DNA from: Cristatella mucedo
Taxonomy: Eukaryota; Bryozoa; Phylactolaemata; Cristatellidae
Length of the DNA stretch: 64,000 nucleotides
Direction: 5' to 3'
Assembly (NCBI GenBank): GCA_009760855.2
Contig: WPIO01000043.1
Span: forward strand, 1,180,001 to 1,244,000
Position 1 is the first letter of the stretch; every line of letters begins with the position of its first letter. A program made the translations under genes and the position numbers. Of the stretch, positions 1 through 12,716 are shown piece by piece. Below the pieces are notes generated by a model that was not told where the DNA came from, made no database searches, and worked only from the letters and a program-made list of their open reading frames with translations.

Positions 1-90
1 AATGTCTGCAATAAACCGTAGGCTGTCTGGGCAAGGGCGAGCAGTGTGCTTTGTCAGAGGTGCAAACTCGTCGAGTATGTCAGCTACTGG

Positions 91-340
91 TATAATAATA
101 TTATTATTCACGTGGTATCGCGCCCACAGAGAACTCAATCTCTTTCTAGGCGCTTTACATTTACTGCAAAGGAAGCACAATCGAATGGTTAGTGGAAGCA
201 TGCTCAATAAACAACTAGAATAACATGGTTAGGGTTGACATGCACAAGATCACAATGCAAGCCTGGTTAATGGCAGCATGCACAAAGTCAGCAGGCATAA
301 GCACATGAAGGACGAATCACAGGGACCCACTAAGTGTTGT
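91..340 (-). mobile_element. LINE-A 3-prime end
   Basis: Reverse copy of the recurrent LINE-A tail: AAT repeats, then the complement of the hairpin GCGCCTAGAAAGAG / CTCTGAGGGCGC region and of the untranslated tail, ending where an opposite-strand LINE-A copy begins. The head-to-head arrangement suggests an inverted insertion or twin priming. Confidence 0.8.
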
Positions 341-1204
341 GATAAAGAGAGCTCGAAATCTAGGTGTCATATTCCAAAGCGACCTCTCGTTAGGCGACCA
401 TATCAGCTCCACAGTCAAATCTGCCTATTTTCAGCTTCATAACATTGCTGAAATTCGGGCTTGTTTAGATACCACGTCCAAGTTGGTCCATGCATTCGTG
501 ACATCCCGTCTCGACTTCTGCAACTCACTGCTTACTGGCCTACCAGCATGTGCGATCAGGCGATTGCAGCAGGTGCAAAACTCTGCAGCTAGGCTTGTCT
601 GTCGTGATCGTCGCAGTTGCCACATTACTCCACTTCTTGCCGACCTGCACTGGCTACCAGTCAAGCAACGGATTGACTTCAAGGTTTTGTCGCTCACTTT
701 TAGGTCACTTCATTCTTTGGCTCCAGCCTATCTCTCAGATCTACTCCCTCATCAGGCAAAGCATCGTACCACCCGCTTTTCGGAATCCAACAGTCTACAA
801 ATACCTCGTACAAACCTCAAATCCTCTGTGGAGACCGTGCATTTAGTTCGTATGCTCCCAAAGCCTGGAACTCCCTCCCGACCTGCGTCAGAACATCCCC
901 TGACCTGACCACATTTAAAAGGAACTTAAAAACACCTATTTAGGACAGCATTTAGTGGGTCCCTGTGACTCGTCCTTGATGTGCTTTTGGGTGCTGACAC
1001 TGTGCATGCTGCCATTAGCCGCATTTGCATGCTGACCTTGTGCATGTCACCCCTAACCATATTATTCATTTTGTTTGTTTTTCAAGCATGATTTTACTTA
1101 CCATTCAATTGCATTTCACTTTGCAGCAAATGTGAAGCGCCTAGAAAGAGATTAAGTTCTCTGAGGGCGCTTTATCAAGGGCATTATTATTATTATCATT
1201 ATTA
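341..1204 (+). mobile_element. LINE-A, 5-prime truncated (C-terminal RT ORF and tail)
   Basis: Encodes the region after the reverse-transcriptase core of an L2/CR1-like non-LTR element: [57 protein letters not shown], with the reading frame broken near the end. The 3-prime tail carries the hairpin and ends in TTATTATTATTATC repeats at about 1204. The 5-prime end is truncated, as is usual for LINE insertions. Confidence 0.88.
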
Positions 1205-1533
1205 GTTTGTTTTTAAATGTGGACAAGTCAGGAGATGTTATGAAGCAAGTCGGGAGCGAGTTTCAGGCTTTGAGAGCATACCAACTAAAGGCACGGTCTC
1301 CAAAAGATTTGAGATTTTTCCTTTATGTACCCTTTTGTGCTAACATTGCATGCTGCCACTAACCATATTTGCATGCTGACCCTGTGCATGTCACCCCTAA
1401 CCATGTTATGCTTGTTGTCATTGAGCATGCTACCACTAACCATTCGATCGTGCCACCTTTGCAGCAGATGTGAAGTGCCTAGAAAGAGATTGAGTTCTCT
1501 GAGGGCACTATATCAAATGTATCATTAATATTA
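1205..1533. mobile_element. Two LINE-A fragments in opposite orientation
   Basis: 1205-1320 matches the antisense of the ORF end (AATGTGG.CAAGTCAGG.GATGT). 1321-1533 matches the sense tail through the hairpin (TGAAGTGCCTAGAAAGAG) and ends in an ATT-like tail. Decayed relative to the neighbouring copy. Confidence 0.7.
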
Positions 1534-2344
1534 AATTGACTGTGTGTATGTTACCACTTACCATACACGGTGCAGCAACGATTGTGGCAGCAGGGGAGGT
1601 GAGGTTTGGACGGGCGATAGCTGGCCCAGCCGATGTCTGAGAGGGGCGGCGGTGTCGGTGGCCAAGGATACTGTTAGGGGCTCACTGCTGCTGCCGAGAG
1701 CATATGCTGCTGGCCGCCCGAGACAGAGCTTTGACCTTGCTCTTGCTGGTCTACCGAAAAGCAGGGCTGCAGCGATCGCATTACTAATGACTATAATGTA
1801 GGAATATGTTATATATTATATATTATGTAATATTTTACAAGATATGTAAACGAGGCAGTTTATGTCATGGCTTTTTCATACGGGAGGGGAGGGAATGCCC
1901 TACCCCAGCAGGGAATTCCGTACCCCTTACACACGTCATGTATTAGCAATTGGGTGCAGCAAAAACTCTTGCACAGCCTCCGGACTGAACTGCCGACCTC
2001 TGACCGAGCACTGAACTGCCTACCGGCACAAAACCTTCCTGCTCGAAACTTCAGCTTGTCTCAATGCCTGTAGCCCTGCCTTGCTCAAAGCCTAGACCAC
2101 TGCCGACGACTGCCTCATATATGACTTCAGCTTTTATGCTGCCTAGTCATCTGTTATCCTGTACCCAGCTCCTAGCTGTTATAATGCAAGAACCATGAAT
2201 TATATCTCGGTGGTCATAATCTGGCTGAATTAGAACACCCTAGTTTCAGGATGCTGTGCATTGCCAGAGCCTGGCTTGACCGCTTGGGCACGTAGTCTAC
2301 CAAGTGAACAGCTTGATCAGATGCAGACGATGCACTCGATGAGA
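1534..2344. other. Upstream/intronic stretch, nothing recognised
   Basis: About 800 bases between LINE-A debris and a SINE. No open frame resembles a known protein. A short AT-rich run lies at 1805-1840. A stretch at 1870-1930 has GGGAGGGGAGGGAATGCC followed by its near complement. The DUOX promoter or first exon could be here, but I see no sequence that shows it. Confidence 0.3.
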
Positions 2345-2500
2345 TGTGCCTCTGAGTCTTAGCCCCAGTGCAGGATGGTGCGCTTGCATGACCTCGGTAG
2401 TGGGTTCGAGTCTCGTGGCAGTCAATCCTTTTATTACACGTGGCAAGAGGTGGTGATAGCCATTAAGGCTCTTCTACCTCTATATCATTAAGGCAGTTTG
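2345..2500 (+). mobile_element. SINE-1 copy
   Basis: tRNA-like short element: a B-box-like GGGTTCGAGTCTCG at about 2402, then the family body (GGTGGTGATAGCCATTAAGG, CTCTTCTACCTCTAT). Diverged 5-prime end. Named SINE-1 here for comparison with other copies in the window. Confidence 0.7.
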
Positions 2501-2664
2501 TAATCTGGCCGCTTGTGCAACTGTCAGAATCCCCCCACCCATGCCGTGCTGCAGCTATCCCAGCTACAGATGGTGCAGGGTTGAAGAGCGCCTAGAATCT
2601 TGTCATTTGAATTTGCAGTAGAAAGCCACTAGAGCTTTAGAGATTCTCACACAAGAACGTCAGC

Positions 2665-2814
2665 ATGCAGCTGCTACTGCAGCTGGTGCTGCCCATGATA
2701 CCTCCAAGCCATTGCTCGAAGGCAGCCGCTGTACCATTTTCTGCCTCATCTGTCCGCCCACCGGGTTGGGCGCTTGGCAGTTTCGCAAGCAAGCGCTCGA
2801 GTTCTCTCAAGCTC
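2665..2814 (+). CDS. DUOX: Candidate first coding exon with signal peptide (weak)
   Basis: An ATG opens a 50-codon stretch beginning MQLLLQLVLPM, a short hydrophobic start that could be a signal peptide, and it ends at a strong donor (CTC then GTGAGT). It lies 376 bp upstream of exon 1. Its phase (0) does not fit the CAG acceptor I prefer for exon 1 (3191), but would fit a GAG acceptor at 3234 that joins at CTGCTCCGC. GAG acceptors are used elsewhere in this gene (exons 15 and 25). The hydrophobic core is short and nothing else supports it, so this is a guess. The true first exon may lie upstream of the window. Confidence 0.2.
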
Positions 2815-3190
2815 GTGAGTCGTATTTGTTTGTGCTTGACATGGCATGAGAGCCTGAGCGTATCAAGCAGGTTTTTGCATTTGTCGAGATGCGGCTGAAG
2901 CAGCACCCATGGCCTGTGCAATGCATTCTCAATGACTGTCGATGGTCTCTGTACTCCAACCTGGGTGCTGAGTGCTCACTCATGTTATCACAGCTGTCGT
3001 GCCTAGTCCCCCACCTTCCCCTTCCCCTCCCGCCAAGCTTTCATTGGTGTCGGGACTTGGTGGCCACCGAGCTGCCTTGACACCGTGCTTTCGCAGTCTC
3101 AGCGCAGCAGGCGTGACTCGAAGTGTGTCACACCTGCCGAGCGTCTCCTACGCTTCACCTGAGGTGTCTGCGCTCGCTCGCTAGCTGCAG

Positions 3191-3313
3191 GGACCGTCAC
3201 TTTGCCTGTGCCTTTCTACGGCCACCCGAGTGAGCTGCTCCGCACCGACGCCGAGTACGAGGGCTTCAACGGCTGGTTCAACAACCTCGCACAGCCGGAC
3301 GCAGGAGCCGTAG
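3191..3313 (+). CDS. DUOX: DUOX exon 1 of visible series: start of peroxidase-like ectodomain
   Basis: Encodes residues 1-40 of the visible product and contains [16 protein letters not shown], the conserved opening of the DUOX peroxidase-like domain (vertebrate DUOX has FDGWYNNL here). The acceptor is CTGCAG at 3185-3190 after a modest pyrimidine stretch; a stop at 3160 in the same frame shows it is not an initiator exon. The donor is GTGCGT at 3314, phase 1, and the split codon joins exon 2 as GAC. A downstream GAG acceptor giving a start at 3235 is possible. This part lies outside the cell in known DUOX proteins. Confidence 0.88.
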   Translation, partial: GPSLCLCLSTATRVSCSAPTPSTRASTAGSTTSHSRTQEP

Positions 3314-6297
3314 GTGCGTGAGCGATCGCTGCGAGCGCGGGCAAGCACCTGACTTTCCCATGCGTGCACCTGCAGCGCGTGGCCGGTCTTCTCAGCCGCT
3401 GCCGCGGAGGGCAGGGTTGACCGAACCTCAGCACTGGTCGAAGGCTTGCTTAGCCTCGGGATAAGGTGCTTGCTTGTCAATACCCTGGTCGTGGGCTCGA
3501 GCCCTGCAGTGGGTGATCCTTTACTGCCCACTGCAAGCCTTGATGAGTGCCATTAAGGCTCTGCTGTGGCTACCTAAAATGAAGCGTTTTCATCAACTCC
3601 TGACTTTATCTTAAGCACTGGGAGGAGGGTGAGCCGATGGGGCCCAGCCTCGTTAGGTTTTCAGTGGCTCTCTCATTACTTAGCTGAATTTGAATTTCAA
3701 ACCGTGGTCCTCTGACCCTGGTCGCCTTTTGATGCTCTTGCTGGTGGTTCTTCGGGAACTTGTTGTGAGTTTCTTTTGTAATAAATTGTGTGCTATTGAC
3801 ATCGGATCTAAATTTTTGCGATTCTCTTTATGCAGGACTCACGGCATGTACCCTTATTTACCCTTAGCTGAAGCTGTTGCAAAGCTCAGCAGCTCGGCTG
3901 GCATGTCGTCAAAGGCATAGCTACAACATCTCACCACTTCTGCCTGAGCGTCAGTGCCTCACTTTTAAGCATCGGATTGAGATTGCTTCACTAGCTTGCA
4001 CCAGCCAGCCTATCTGATCTCCATGCTAAACCTCAGTGTGCTCTCATATGTTTTAGTGATCGAGCCGAGCCATCGCTGGTATGCACCGAAAGTCTGAAAC
4101 TCACTTCCGGCCTCGGTCACTACCCGTGTTGAGGTTGCATTATTCAAATCTCTGGGAGCAGATTTACTAAATTCGGAGCCATCCCCCATAGTTGTCACTG
4201 TCAAGCAAAAACAGCATACGTTATTGGCAAGCCAATTTTCCAAATCGAGAGTTGATTTATAGCAAATTGGGAGTCGATTGATCAATTGACCAAATTGGTT
4301 GCAGATTCATCACATTTAGCTACATGTGTTGCCAGCTTGCCGTTGTAGTGGTTTGGTCAGTCTTCGACTCTCTTTCTAATGCGATTGTGCTATGCACTTT
4401 TTGCCCACCAGCTAGCAAGCTACGTGCTCCGGCTCACGGACAAGGGGCAGCAATCATGGGGGGGGGGGCTCGCTGAGATGTGGCTGATTTCGTTATGTCT
4501 GTAAGTAGCTTATGAATTAGCATTAAAATGCTGTAATGTTGTGAGTATCTTCTGGCTGTCAGTCCAGAAACATAAAGCTTTTTTATATGCTGCACCTGTT
4601 CTGACTTGCATTCCATGCCTGTGTGATCCTTGCAGACACACCTCTAGATCATCAAGGCATGCCAGCGTACAAAGACGGTGTGCAGGAGCCATCTGGATGG
4701 AGCCGCCCCAGTCCGATCGCAATCAGTGAGGTTGTCATGAGAGATCCGCATGACCGAAGCTTTCCATCCTATCGAAACAGAACCGTGCTGTCAGTGTTCT
4801 TCGGTAGGCCATGCACCTGTGCTTCACCTCTAGCAGCTAGTCAGCCCAACGTCCGACTGCATGGCTGCACAAGCCGTGGCAGTGTGCTTTCGTGTCAGGG
4901 TAAAGATTAAGCTTATGCAGGCACTCCGATCAACGTATGCCTGTATTTATTCGTGATGGTGTGTTGTTTTCGGCTGGATCAGCTGCACTGGCAGTGGCCA
5001 CGGGCTGCAGATGTATTGCAAATATGAAAACAGATCTGATGCATCTTGGACTAGGGCTGTGGCAGAAGCTTGTCGTTGCAAAATGGTGCTGGCACTGGGG
5101 GGAAGGGTGAGGGAGGTGAGTCGCAAGGCCTTCCTCAACTTGGATCCCTGGCCATGGACAGGCGGCCTGACGTGGCAGTTTAGACTGCATTGCCCCCCCC
5201 AACCTACCTTGGCTGCTTGGGCCGGACTGCGCCCTTCCCTCTCACCACCTCCACCCACCCCTTGCCTATCCCTTGATGGCTGTTGCCTGCCGATGAGTGA
5301 AGCTATTTAGATCAGTTGTTTTTACACAAATGGTGCAGGAATTTCTTTTGACTAATGCACTAGACCTGATTTTGTTTTCTTGGCATGGACTCATGTCCTC
5401 TTTACTCAACTGCTTTTGCTTTCTCTTTTTTGCATAATGAAGTCTGCTGGCTTTGATGAGCTCATTGAAAGCTGCCAGTGCTTTGAGTGTGCTATCGAAG
5501 CTCTGCCCATCTAACATCGACCTTTAGATTTATGGAGTTACTCGAGAAGATCGTGTATGCACTCACTGCCGCTGATATTTATGCACTCAGAGAGGCCGTA
5601 CTGAGATGCCAATAGAGGAGCTCATAAATGGCTTAGCAGCTCGGAGATTTGGTGCTTAGCAACAGGCATTGTGGATCTTAATTTGCATCAGTCTAGAGGA
5701 GTGTCTCCTATAGAGTGGGCATATGGAGTTTCGAAAGAATCTGATTTCAATATGTAAATCCTCGTGTGTTCTTAAGTTTCTGCAGCTTTTATGGATCATG
5801 CCTACAAGAACCTGAGTTCTTTGGTGAAGAAGCCTGGTGCAATTGCAAAAAATGGAAGTGCATCAATTAACTTAGTGTCGCCTGCCCCGCTCGACTCGGC
5901 AAGCTGATGCAAGTGCGTTGGAAGTGGGACTTACACAGCCGATGCTCATACCTTCTGGAAAGGTGTATGTCGAATGCTCATTTTTTGGTATCGGTGCAGT
6001 CTGGTCAATGCAAAGGTTTACCAGGGTCTTTCGTTGATGATCGAGGTATTCGGCTCCGAGGTCTTATTGCAGCGATGGGCATTGCGACTCCCAGTCGCAA
6101 GCATGGATAAATGTAACGAAGTCGAAGCGATCTTCGGCTGTTCTTCTGGTTGCATGCAGTAGGTTGCCAGGGTCTTTCATTATTTGCTGAGGTTTGAAGC
6201 TCCCAGGCTTGTACATGCAGTAGGTTTTGCAGCGTGCGATGAAAGAAATCGATAGAAACCCATTGTCTGCAGTTCACTCCATTACTTTGTGTTTGCA

Positions 6298-6336
<39 letters not shown>

Positions 6337-6360
6337 GTGTGTGTGTGTGTGTTTGCATGC

Positions 6361-6419
<59 letters not shown>

Positions 6420-6468
6420 TGTGTGTGTGTGTGTGTTTGTGTGTGTTCGTGTGTGTGTGTTTGCATGC

Positions 6469-6560
<92 letters not shown>

Positions 6561-6561
6561 A

Positions 6562-6619
<58 letters not shown>

Positions 6620-9600
6620 TCCTCACTCCTTTGTGAGCATTGCTTGGGCCCCAAGGTTGATAGACATTGTGCTAGAGATGGGCCCCGAGAGACAGAGCGG
6701 CAGGTGCTGGAAAGCTCAGAGTCTCGCATGTGGTGGCCCGAAGCGATGACCTCTGGAGATGAAACAGCACTCGATTTGCAGGGCAGCTTGTCACTAACGA
6801 GATCTTGGACAGCCAGAAGTCTCACTGCCTGCCCGAGCTTTTTAACATCAGCGTGCCTGTCGGACATCATCTCAATCCACAGAACATGACCGACTGGTTC
6901 TGTCCATTCAAAAGGTCCAGCTTCGACGAGCGAAGCACGATGCCCAACAGTCCGCGCCGTCAGGTAGACGGTGGCCTGTGCGCTGCCTTGCCCGTCGCTA
7001 CGCATTCAGCCGTGCCTCCTCCCCCTCGCCCGGCTGCCAGCATTTGGTTGGCTAGGCATGAGTGTTGCTCGTACCCTGCGGCAGCTGCCGAAGCCGCTAC
7101 CGACGATGCGGAGGTGTGGCAGGAGCAAGGTGAGCGACTGCCACTGGCAGCCTTGGGCGTGGGTAAAAAATAAATTTAAGGAGTAGCTAGTTCGACTGCC
7201 TTGTTCCTAGTGGAACAGATGGCCCTGGCTAACATTCTTGCTTGCAATGTGGGCCTACTAGGTGTGGAAAGCATGTTAGATTACATTATTTGGTTGTTTC
7301 AAGTACGTTTGGAAGCAGTTTTTGAAGAATATTTTTGGTATCACCATCAGAGCACTGCACGGTAAGAATTTTTGGATATGCCAAGTACAACCCTCTAAGA
7401 AATGTAGCTCAACGACTGTCTGCCGGACGTTTTTTCAAGAATGGCAAATGAACCATCCGCATTTTGCATGTGCAAAGATGTAGGACCAAACTATGTATGA
7501 GATGTAGTACTTGACTATGCAATAATCAATAGTGCACTTAGAGCTAGAAACCAGTTAACTACGTTTAGTGAAGCAACCAAGTGCATGGAGCCATACAACT
7601 ACCTTAGTAGTTTTAATCATCTGAGACAACACAATCATGGTGATCTCCACATATTTAAATGTTTCCTTTGAGATTTTGATATTGTAGTCAATTTAGTTAT
7701 GCAGTTGGTAAGCTAAAGAGTTAAGACCATGGAATTAGTTTGCAAGAATTCTTTAATCCGTTGTTTATTAGAAAACACTATTGGATAGATTTTCTTTCTA
7801 CCTCATCATCGATTCTGGCAGCTTTTCTTATCATAAGGCCTGGGGTTTTTACATGCTCAAAGCTGCATGCTGCAAGGTAAAATCCCAGAGCCAGTCGTTG
7901 AGATACATTTTAACAGAGCAGGGTAATTGGTGCGTCGTTTTTCTCAGGGTTCAGATAGTGCTAAAGAATAGAATATCTTTCAAAAGTGGTGACTACCTCG
8001 GAGCTCAGAAGCTGCTCCGGATGCTGCAAAACAGGGTCATCTGGTATGTTTTGACACCTGATAAAGAAAACCAAGGTTGTTGCATCCACTATTTGTTGGT
8101 GACACTGCTAACCCGTGTGAATTTAATATTTTTTTAAATTGTATTGCCTGCGAATTTATAAAACAATCTTATATTTTGGGTTGTATGTCGAATTCCATGG
8201 TGCATAGATTTTTGGGGTCGGCATAGCACCTTACAAGTGGCTGCTCTCCTCCCCCTCCAGTACAAAAGCTCAGCAATGACACATCGCAAACCTTCGATCA
8301 ATCTCACTTCTTCAGTTTAGGCAGTGATACGGCTTCTACAGGTGACCTTGCAGAGGATGGTAGCAACCGACAGGTGTGAGTCACCCCCCTCGAGCATGCA
8401 GGTTCAAGCACAGAGCTGGCGTCTGCTTTATGGGCGCCCTTTTTCAGCCGTTGTGCATTCTTGCGGTTTGTCGGCTGCATTAACCATTTCATGTGGTGCT
8501 GTCGACCACCGGCAGGCTTCGGGCAAACGGTGTGACAAGTCATGGTTTCTTATCCGTTTGTGGCGTAGCTGAACTTCAATACGCCCTACATCGATGGCAG
8601 TGCCATCTACGGCACGGAAAAGTCGTGGTCCGACTCGCTGCGCACGTTTTCCGGCGGCTGCCTGATGTCGACGCTGGGCGTGGCCGAGACCGGCTTCGAC
8701 CAGTGGGACTTTCCCATGACGAACCTTGTCAAGCTGCCGATGAACAATCCACCGTCGCCCAGAGACAACTATGTAAAGCCGCCCAGCCGACTCATCAGTG
8801 AGCACTTATGTAATGTATCTGTGTTTGTAACTCGGAAAAGTCACGACGACTAAGTGGATGTTTTGCCGTAGTGTTGTGCAGCACATTCAAAGCCCAAGTT
8901 GCTTTTTGTGTGCTTAACCAAAACTCTTCCTGTTTCTCCATTGGCTGTGGCTGTGCGCATGTGCATTCACATGCAAATGCAAAAGATGCTACACATGAGT
9001 GGGTGCCCAGCTGTTAAGGAGAGAGAGGGAGAGAGAGAGCTGTAACAGTCAGGGCAGAGAGACAAAGGGAAGGAGAAAGAGGAGGGAGGAAGACAAGAGG
9101 AAGAGGGAGAGAAGTAATGAACGAGAGAGATGAAGAGAGGGATAGAGAAACTTTAAAGAGGGGAAGAGGGGAGATGAAAAAGAGGGTAGAAACGAGGGAG
9201 AGATTATGAGGAGTGGAGAGAGAGGGGGAGGGGAGAGAGAGAGAGACAGAGAAGAGGGAGAGAGAAGAAGGAGAGTGGGAGAGAAGATTTGAGAAACACA
9301 AAAGGAAGGATAGAGAAAGAAATCGAGATAATCAAACAGAGCGATTTATGGAAAAATAGAGAGGAAGGCGGGAGGGAGAGACAGACAGAGGAGAGCTAGT
9401 GACAGAGAGTTTTGCGGTTCAGTTTAAAGCTTGTGGTCCTTGCACATTTTACGAGGTGTAGCCTCTCAAGGTGACAGTGTTTGTCGTGTGCAGACTGCTT
9501 CTGGTGGTTAGCCAGACCCTCTCTACAGGCAGCAGCCACATGCAGCAAGCAAGCCTGAGCTGAACGGCAGAGCTCGTTAGACTGATGGAAGGACGTCGTT

Positions 9601-9807
9601 TGATGAGCAGCCTATTGAAGTTCATGCTTGTGACTTTTAAACAGCTTCATTAACAGCGTAGCTTTGTGCCTTGTAAAATCCGAATGTAGGACATCTCCCC
9701 CCCCCCCCCGACATTCCCTGTGAACCCTAGGACATCCCCCCCGGCAGGACATTTCCCCCTATGTTGATAAATGTATAACTAAGAATACAGATATATATAT
9801 ATATATA

Positions 9808-9870
<63 letters not shown>

Positions 9871-12654
9871 TCTTATATTATTCATTTTGTTTGTTTTTCA
9901 AGCTTGATTTTACTTATCATTCAATTGCATGTCCCTTTGCAGCAAATGTGAAGCACCTAGAAAGATATTAAGTTCTCTGAGGGTGCTTTATCAAGTGCAT
10001 TATTATATATGCACTTGATAAAGCGTCCTCAGAGAACTCACTCTATTTCTAGGTGCTTTACATTTGCTGCAAAGGGAAATTCGATTGAATGGTGAGTAAT
10101 ATCATGCTTGATAAACAACATGAATGACATGGTTAGGGGTGACATGCACAGGGCCAGCATGCAAGTGTGGTTAGTAGCAGCATGCAACAGTGTCAGCACG
10201 CAGAAGCCCATGAAGAACGAATCACAGGGACCCACTAAATGCTGTCCTAAGTGGGTGTGTTTTTTAAGTTCTTTTTAAATGTGGTCAAGTCAGGGGATGT
10301 TGTGACGCAAGTCGGGAGTTAGTTCCAGGCTTTTGGAGCATACGAACTACATGCACGGTCTCCAAAGGATTTAAGGTTTGTACGAGGTATTTCTAGACTG
10401 TTGGATTCCGAAAAGCAAGTGGAACGATGCTTGACCTGGTTGGGGGAGTAGATCTGAGAGATAGGCTGGAGCCAAAGAATGAAGTGACCTAAAAGTGAGC
10501 AACAAAACCTTGAAGTCGATCCGTTGCTTGACTGGTAGCCAGTGCAGGTCGGCGAGAAGTGGTTTTTGTGTGGCAACTGCTACACTCACGACAGACAAGC
10601 CTAGCTGCAGAGTTTTGCACCAGCTGTAATCGGCTGATTGCACATGCCGGTAGGCCAGCAAGTAATGAAGTTCACACTCTATTGACATAAAATCAACTCA
10701 GTATAATTAGACGTTTTGTTAATTCCGTACGACATATTCACTTGTTGGCCTTGCACTACACAGTCCATTTGAGTAGTCTAATCACAAAAATTGTACTTTG
10801 ATGTTTTGCTCAGTGAACTGCTGATAATCCAATCAGATCAATCACGAAAAACGAGCAATAAAAAGGTGCAGATAATCAAGTATACTCAGCACAACGCATA
10901 TTAGTAGATATAGGTATGTAAACCCTAAACCCTATACCACAGGGGGAAATGACCTACCCCAGGGGGGGATGTCAGTGGGGTGGGAAAGTGTCGGGAGAGG
11001 GAGGAAATGTCCGTCCACCCCAAAATCCTTTACCCGGGCAATACTTGACAAATGAACGTGAAATTTCAATTGTGAGTTCAGTTCTGCTTGAACATCACTC
11101 TAGAGTATCATTTCTCATTTCAGTCGGATAACTTTTGCTGGACGTGTCCATAATTGTGGAATATACAGTGTAGGGGCGTTTGATGACATACATATACATA
11201 TAGCAAAAGTTGTCCAACTGAAATCGAAAATGAACTACTGTAGTGATATACTAGCATATCCGATCTTGCATTTGGAATTTTGTCTCACTTTGATCGGTTC
11301 GGTTTGGGCCGAGTTATGGAGTTTACAAAGCACGCAACTAAACTGTAAATGAACCTATTTAAAATTCACAAACATGTACCACAACAAGCAACTAGCATGT
11401 ACCTCAATGTATCAAGTTTCAACAAGTTGGGACACAGTATGTGTAGATCATGCAGAGAACTATAAATTTGTTATTTCGTGTGTTGAACATATGTATGATG
11501 TGTTTGCGGGTGCATGCATGCATTTGTTCGTGTGTGTTTGTGTTGTATGTGTGCACGTATGTATACATGCAGCTTGTCCCCTTGGTCTCAGGTCTCAGGG
11601 TCGGGCATTGTCAAACGAGTCATGTGCACGCGAATGTGTCGTTTGCTCATGCTCATAAGTCGGTGTACATGCATGCATGTACATATACGTTTTATGTGTG
11701 CTTGCATGGCTGGCATATTTTTGTTTTGGATGTGTGAGCTTGCAGGCAGGTTTGTTTGTGTGTCTGTGCGCCTGCACACTTGTGTGCCACTGAAAATGTG
11801 TAGTTGTGTATGCTAGTATATCTGCTACTTGCTGTATGTTAGTGTGCATGTGTGTGTGTGTTCGTGCATGTGTGTGTGTGTGGCATGGAGTGGAGTGGTG
11901 CTTGAATGATGTGTGTGTATATGCTAAAATTCGGGCTTGTTTAGATAAGGATACCAATTCCAAGTTGGTCCATGCATTTGTGACATCCCGTCTCGACTTG
12001 TGCAACTCACTGCTTACTGGCCTGCCAGCATGTGTGATCAGGCGATTGCAGCTGGTGCAAAACTCTGCAGCTAGGCTTGTCTGTCGTGAGTGTCGCAGTT
12101 GCCACATCACTCCACTTCTCGCCGACCTGCACTGGCTACCAGTCAAGCAACGGATTGACTTCAAGGTTTTGTAGCTCACTTTTAGGTCACTTCATTCTTT
12201 GGCTCCAGCCTATCTCTCAGATCTACTCCCTCATCAGGCAAAGCATCGTACCACCCGCTTTTCGGAATCCAACAGTCTACAAATACCTCGTACAAACCTC
12301 AAATCCTCTGTGGAGACCGTGCATTTAGTTCGTATGCTCCCAAAGCCTGGAACTCACTCCCGACCTGCGTCAGAACATCCCCTGACCTGACCACATTTAA
12401 AAAGCAGTTAAGTGCACACCTATTTAGGATAGCATTTAGTGGGTCCCTGTGATTCGTCCTTCACGTGCTTATGCGTGCTTACACTGTGCATGCTGATCCT
12501 GTGCATGTCACCCCTAACCATGTTATTCATTTTGTTTGTTTATCAACCATGATATTACTCACCGTTCAATTGCATTTGCCTTTGCAGCAAATGTAAAGTG
12601 CCTAGAAAGAAATTGAGTTCTCTGAGGGCACTTTAGCAAGTGCATTATTATTAT

Positions 12655-12716
<62 letters not shown>

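Larger units (their letters stand above)
9687..11043. mobile_element. Nested element with ~80-bp C-rich inverted termini
   Basis: The left end (9687-9768) and the reverse complement of the right end (10928-11043) share the order GGACAT-T-C-run, GACA-TTCCC, GACATCCCCCC, then CATTTCCCCCT. The two ends bound a block inserted into repeat E. Between them are a TA microsatellite, two tail-to-tail LINE-A copies and unique AT-rich sequence (10690-10925). No transposase is seen, so any mobility would be non-autonomous. Confidence 0.55.

Noticed and set aside
6005-7005. Cys-Val and His-Thr repeat proteins across the GT array
   Set aside because: Pure translation of a GT/CA microsatellite; no start context, no conservation, and the end overlaps exon 3 in another frame.
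7781-8137. 118-codon open frame in intron 3
   Set aside because: AT-rich sequence, no recognisable domain, no splice or phase link to the gene. Chance open frames of this size are expected in 64 kb.
10920-10940. AAACCCTAAACCCTAT as a telomere repeat
   Set aside because: Only two copies, within the C-rich terminus of a nested element; not a telomeric array.
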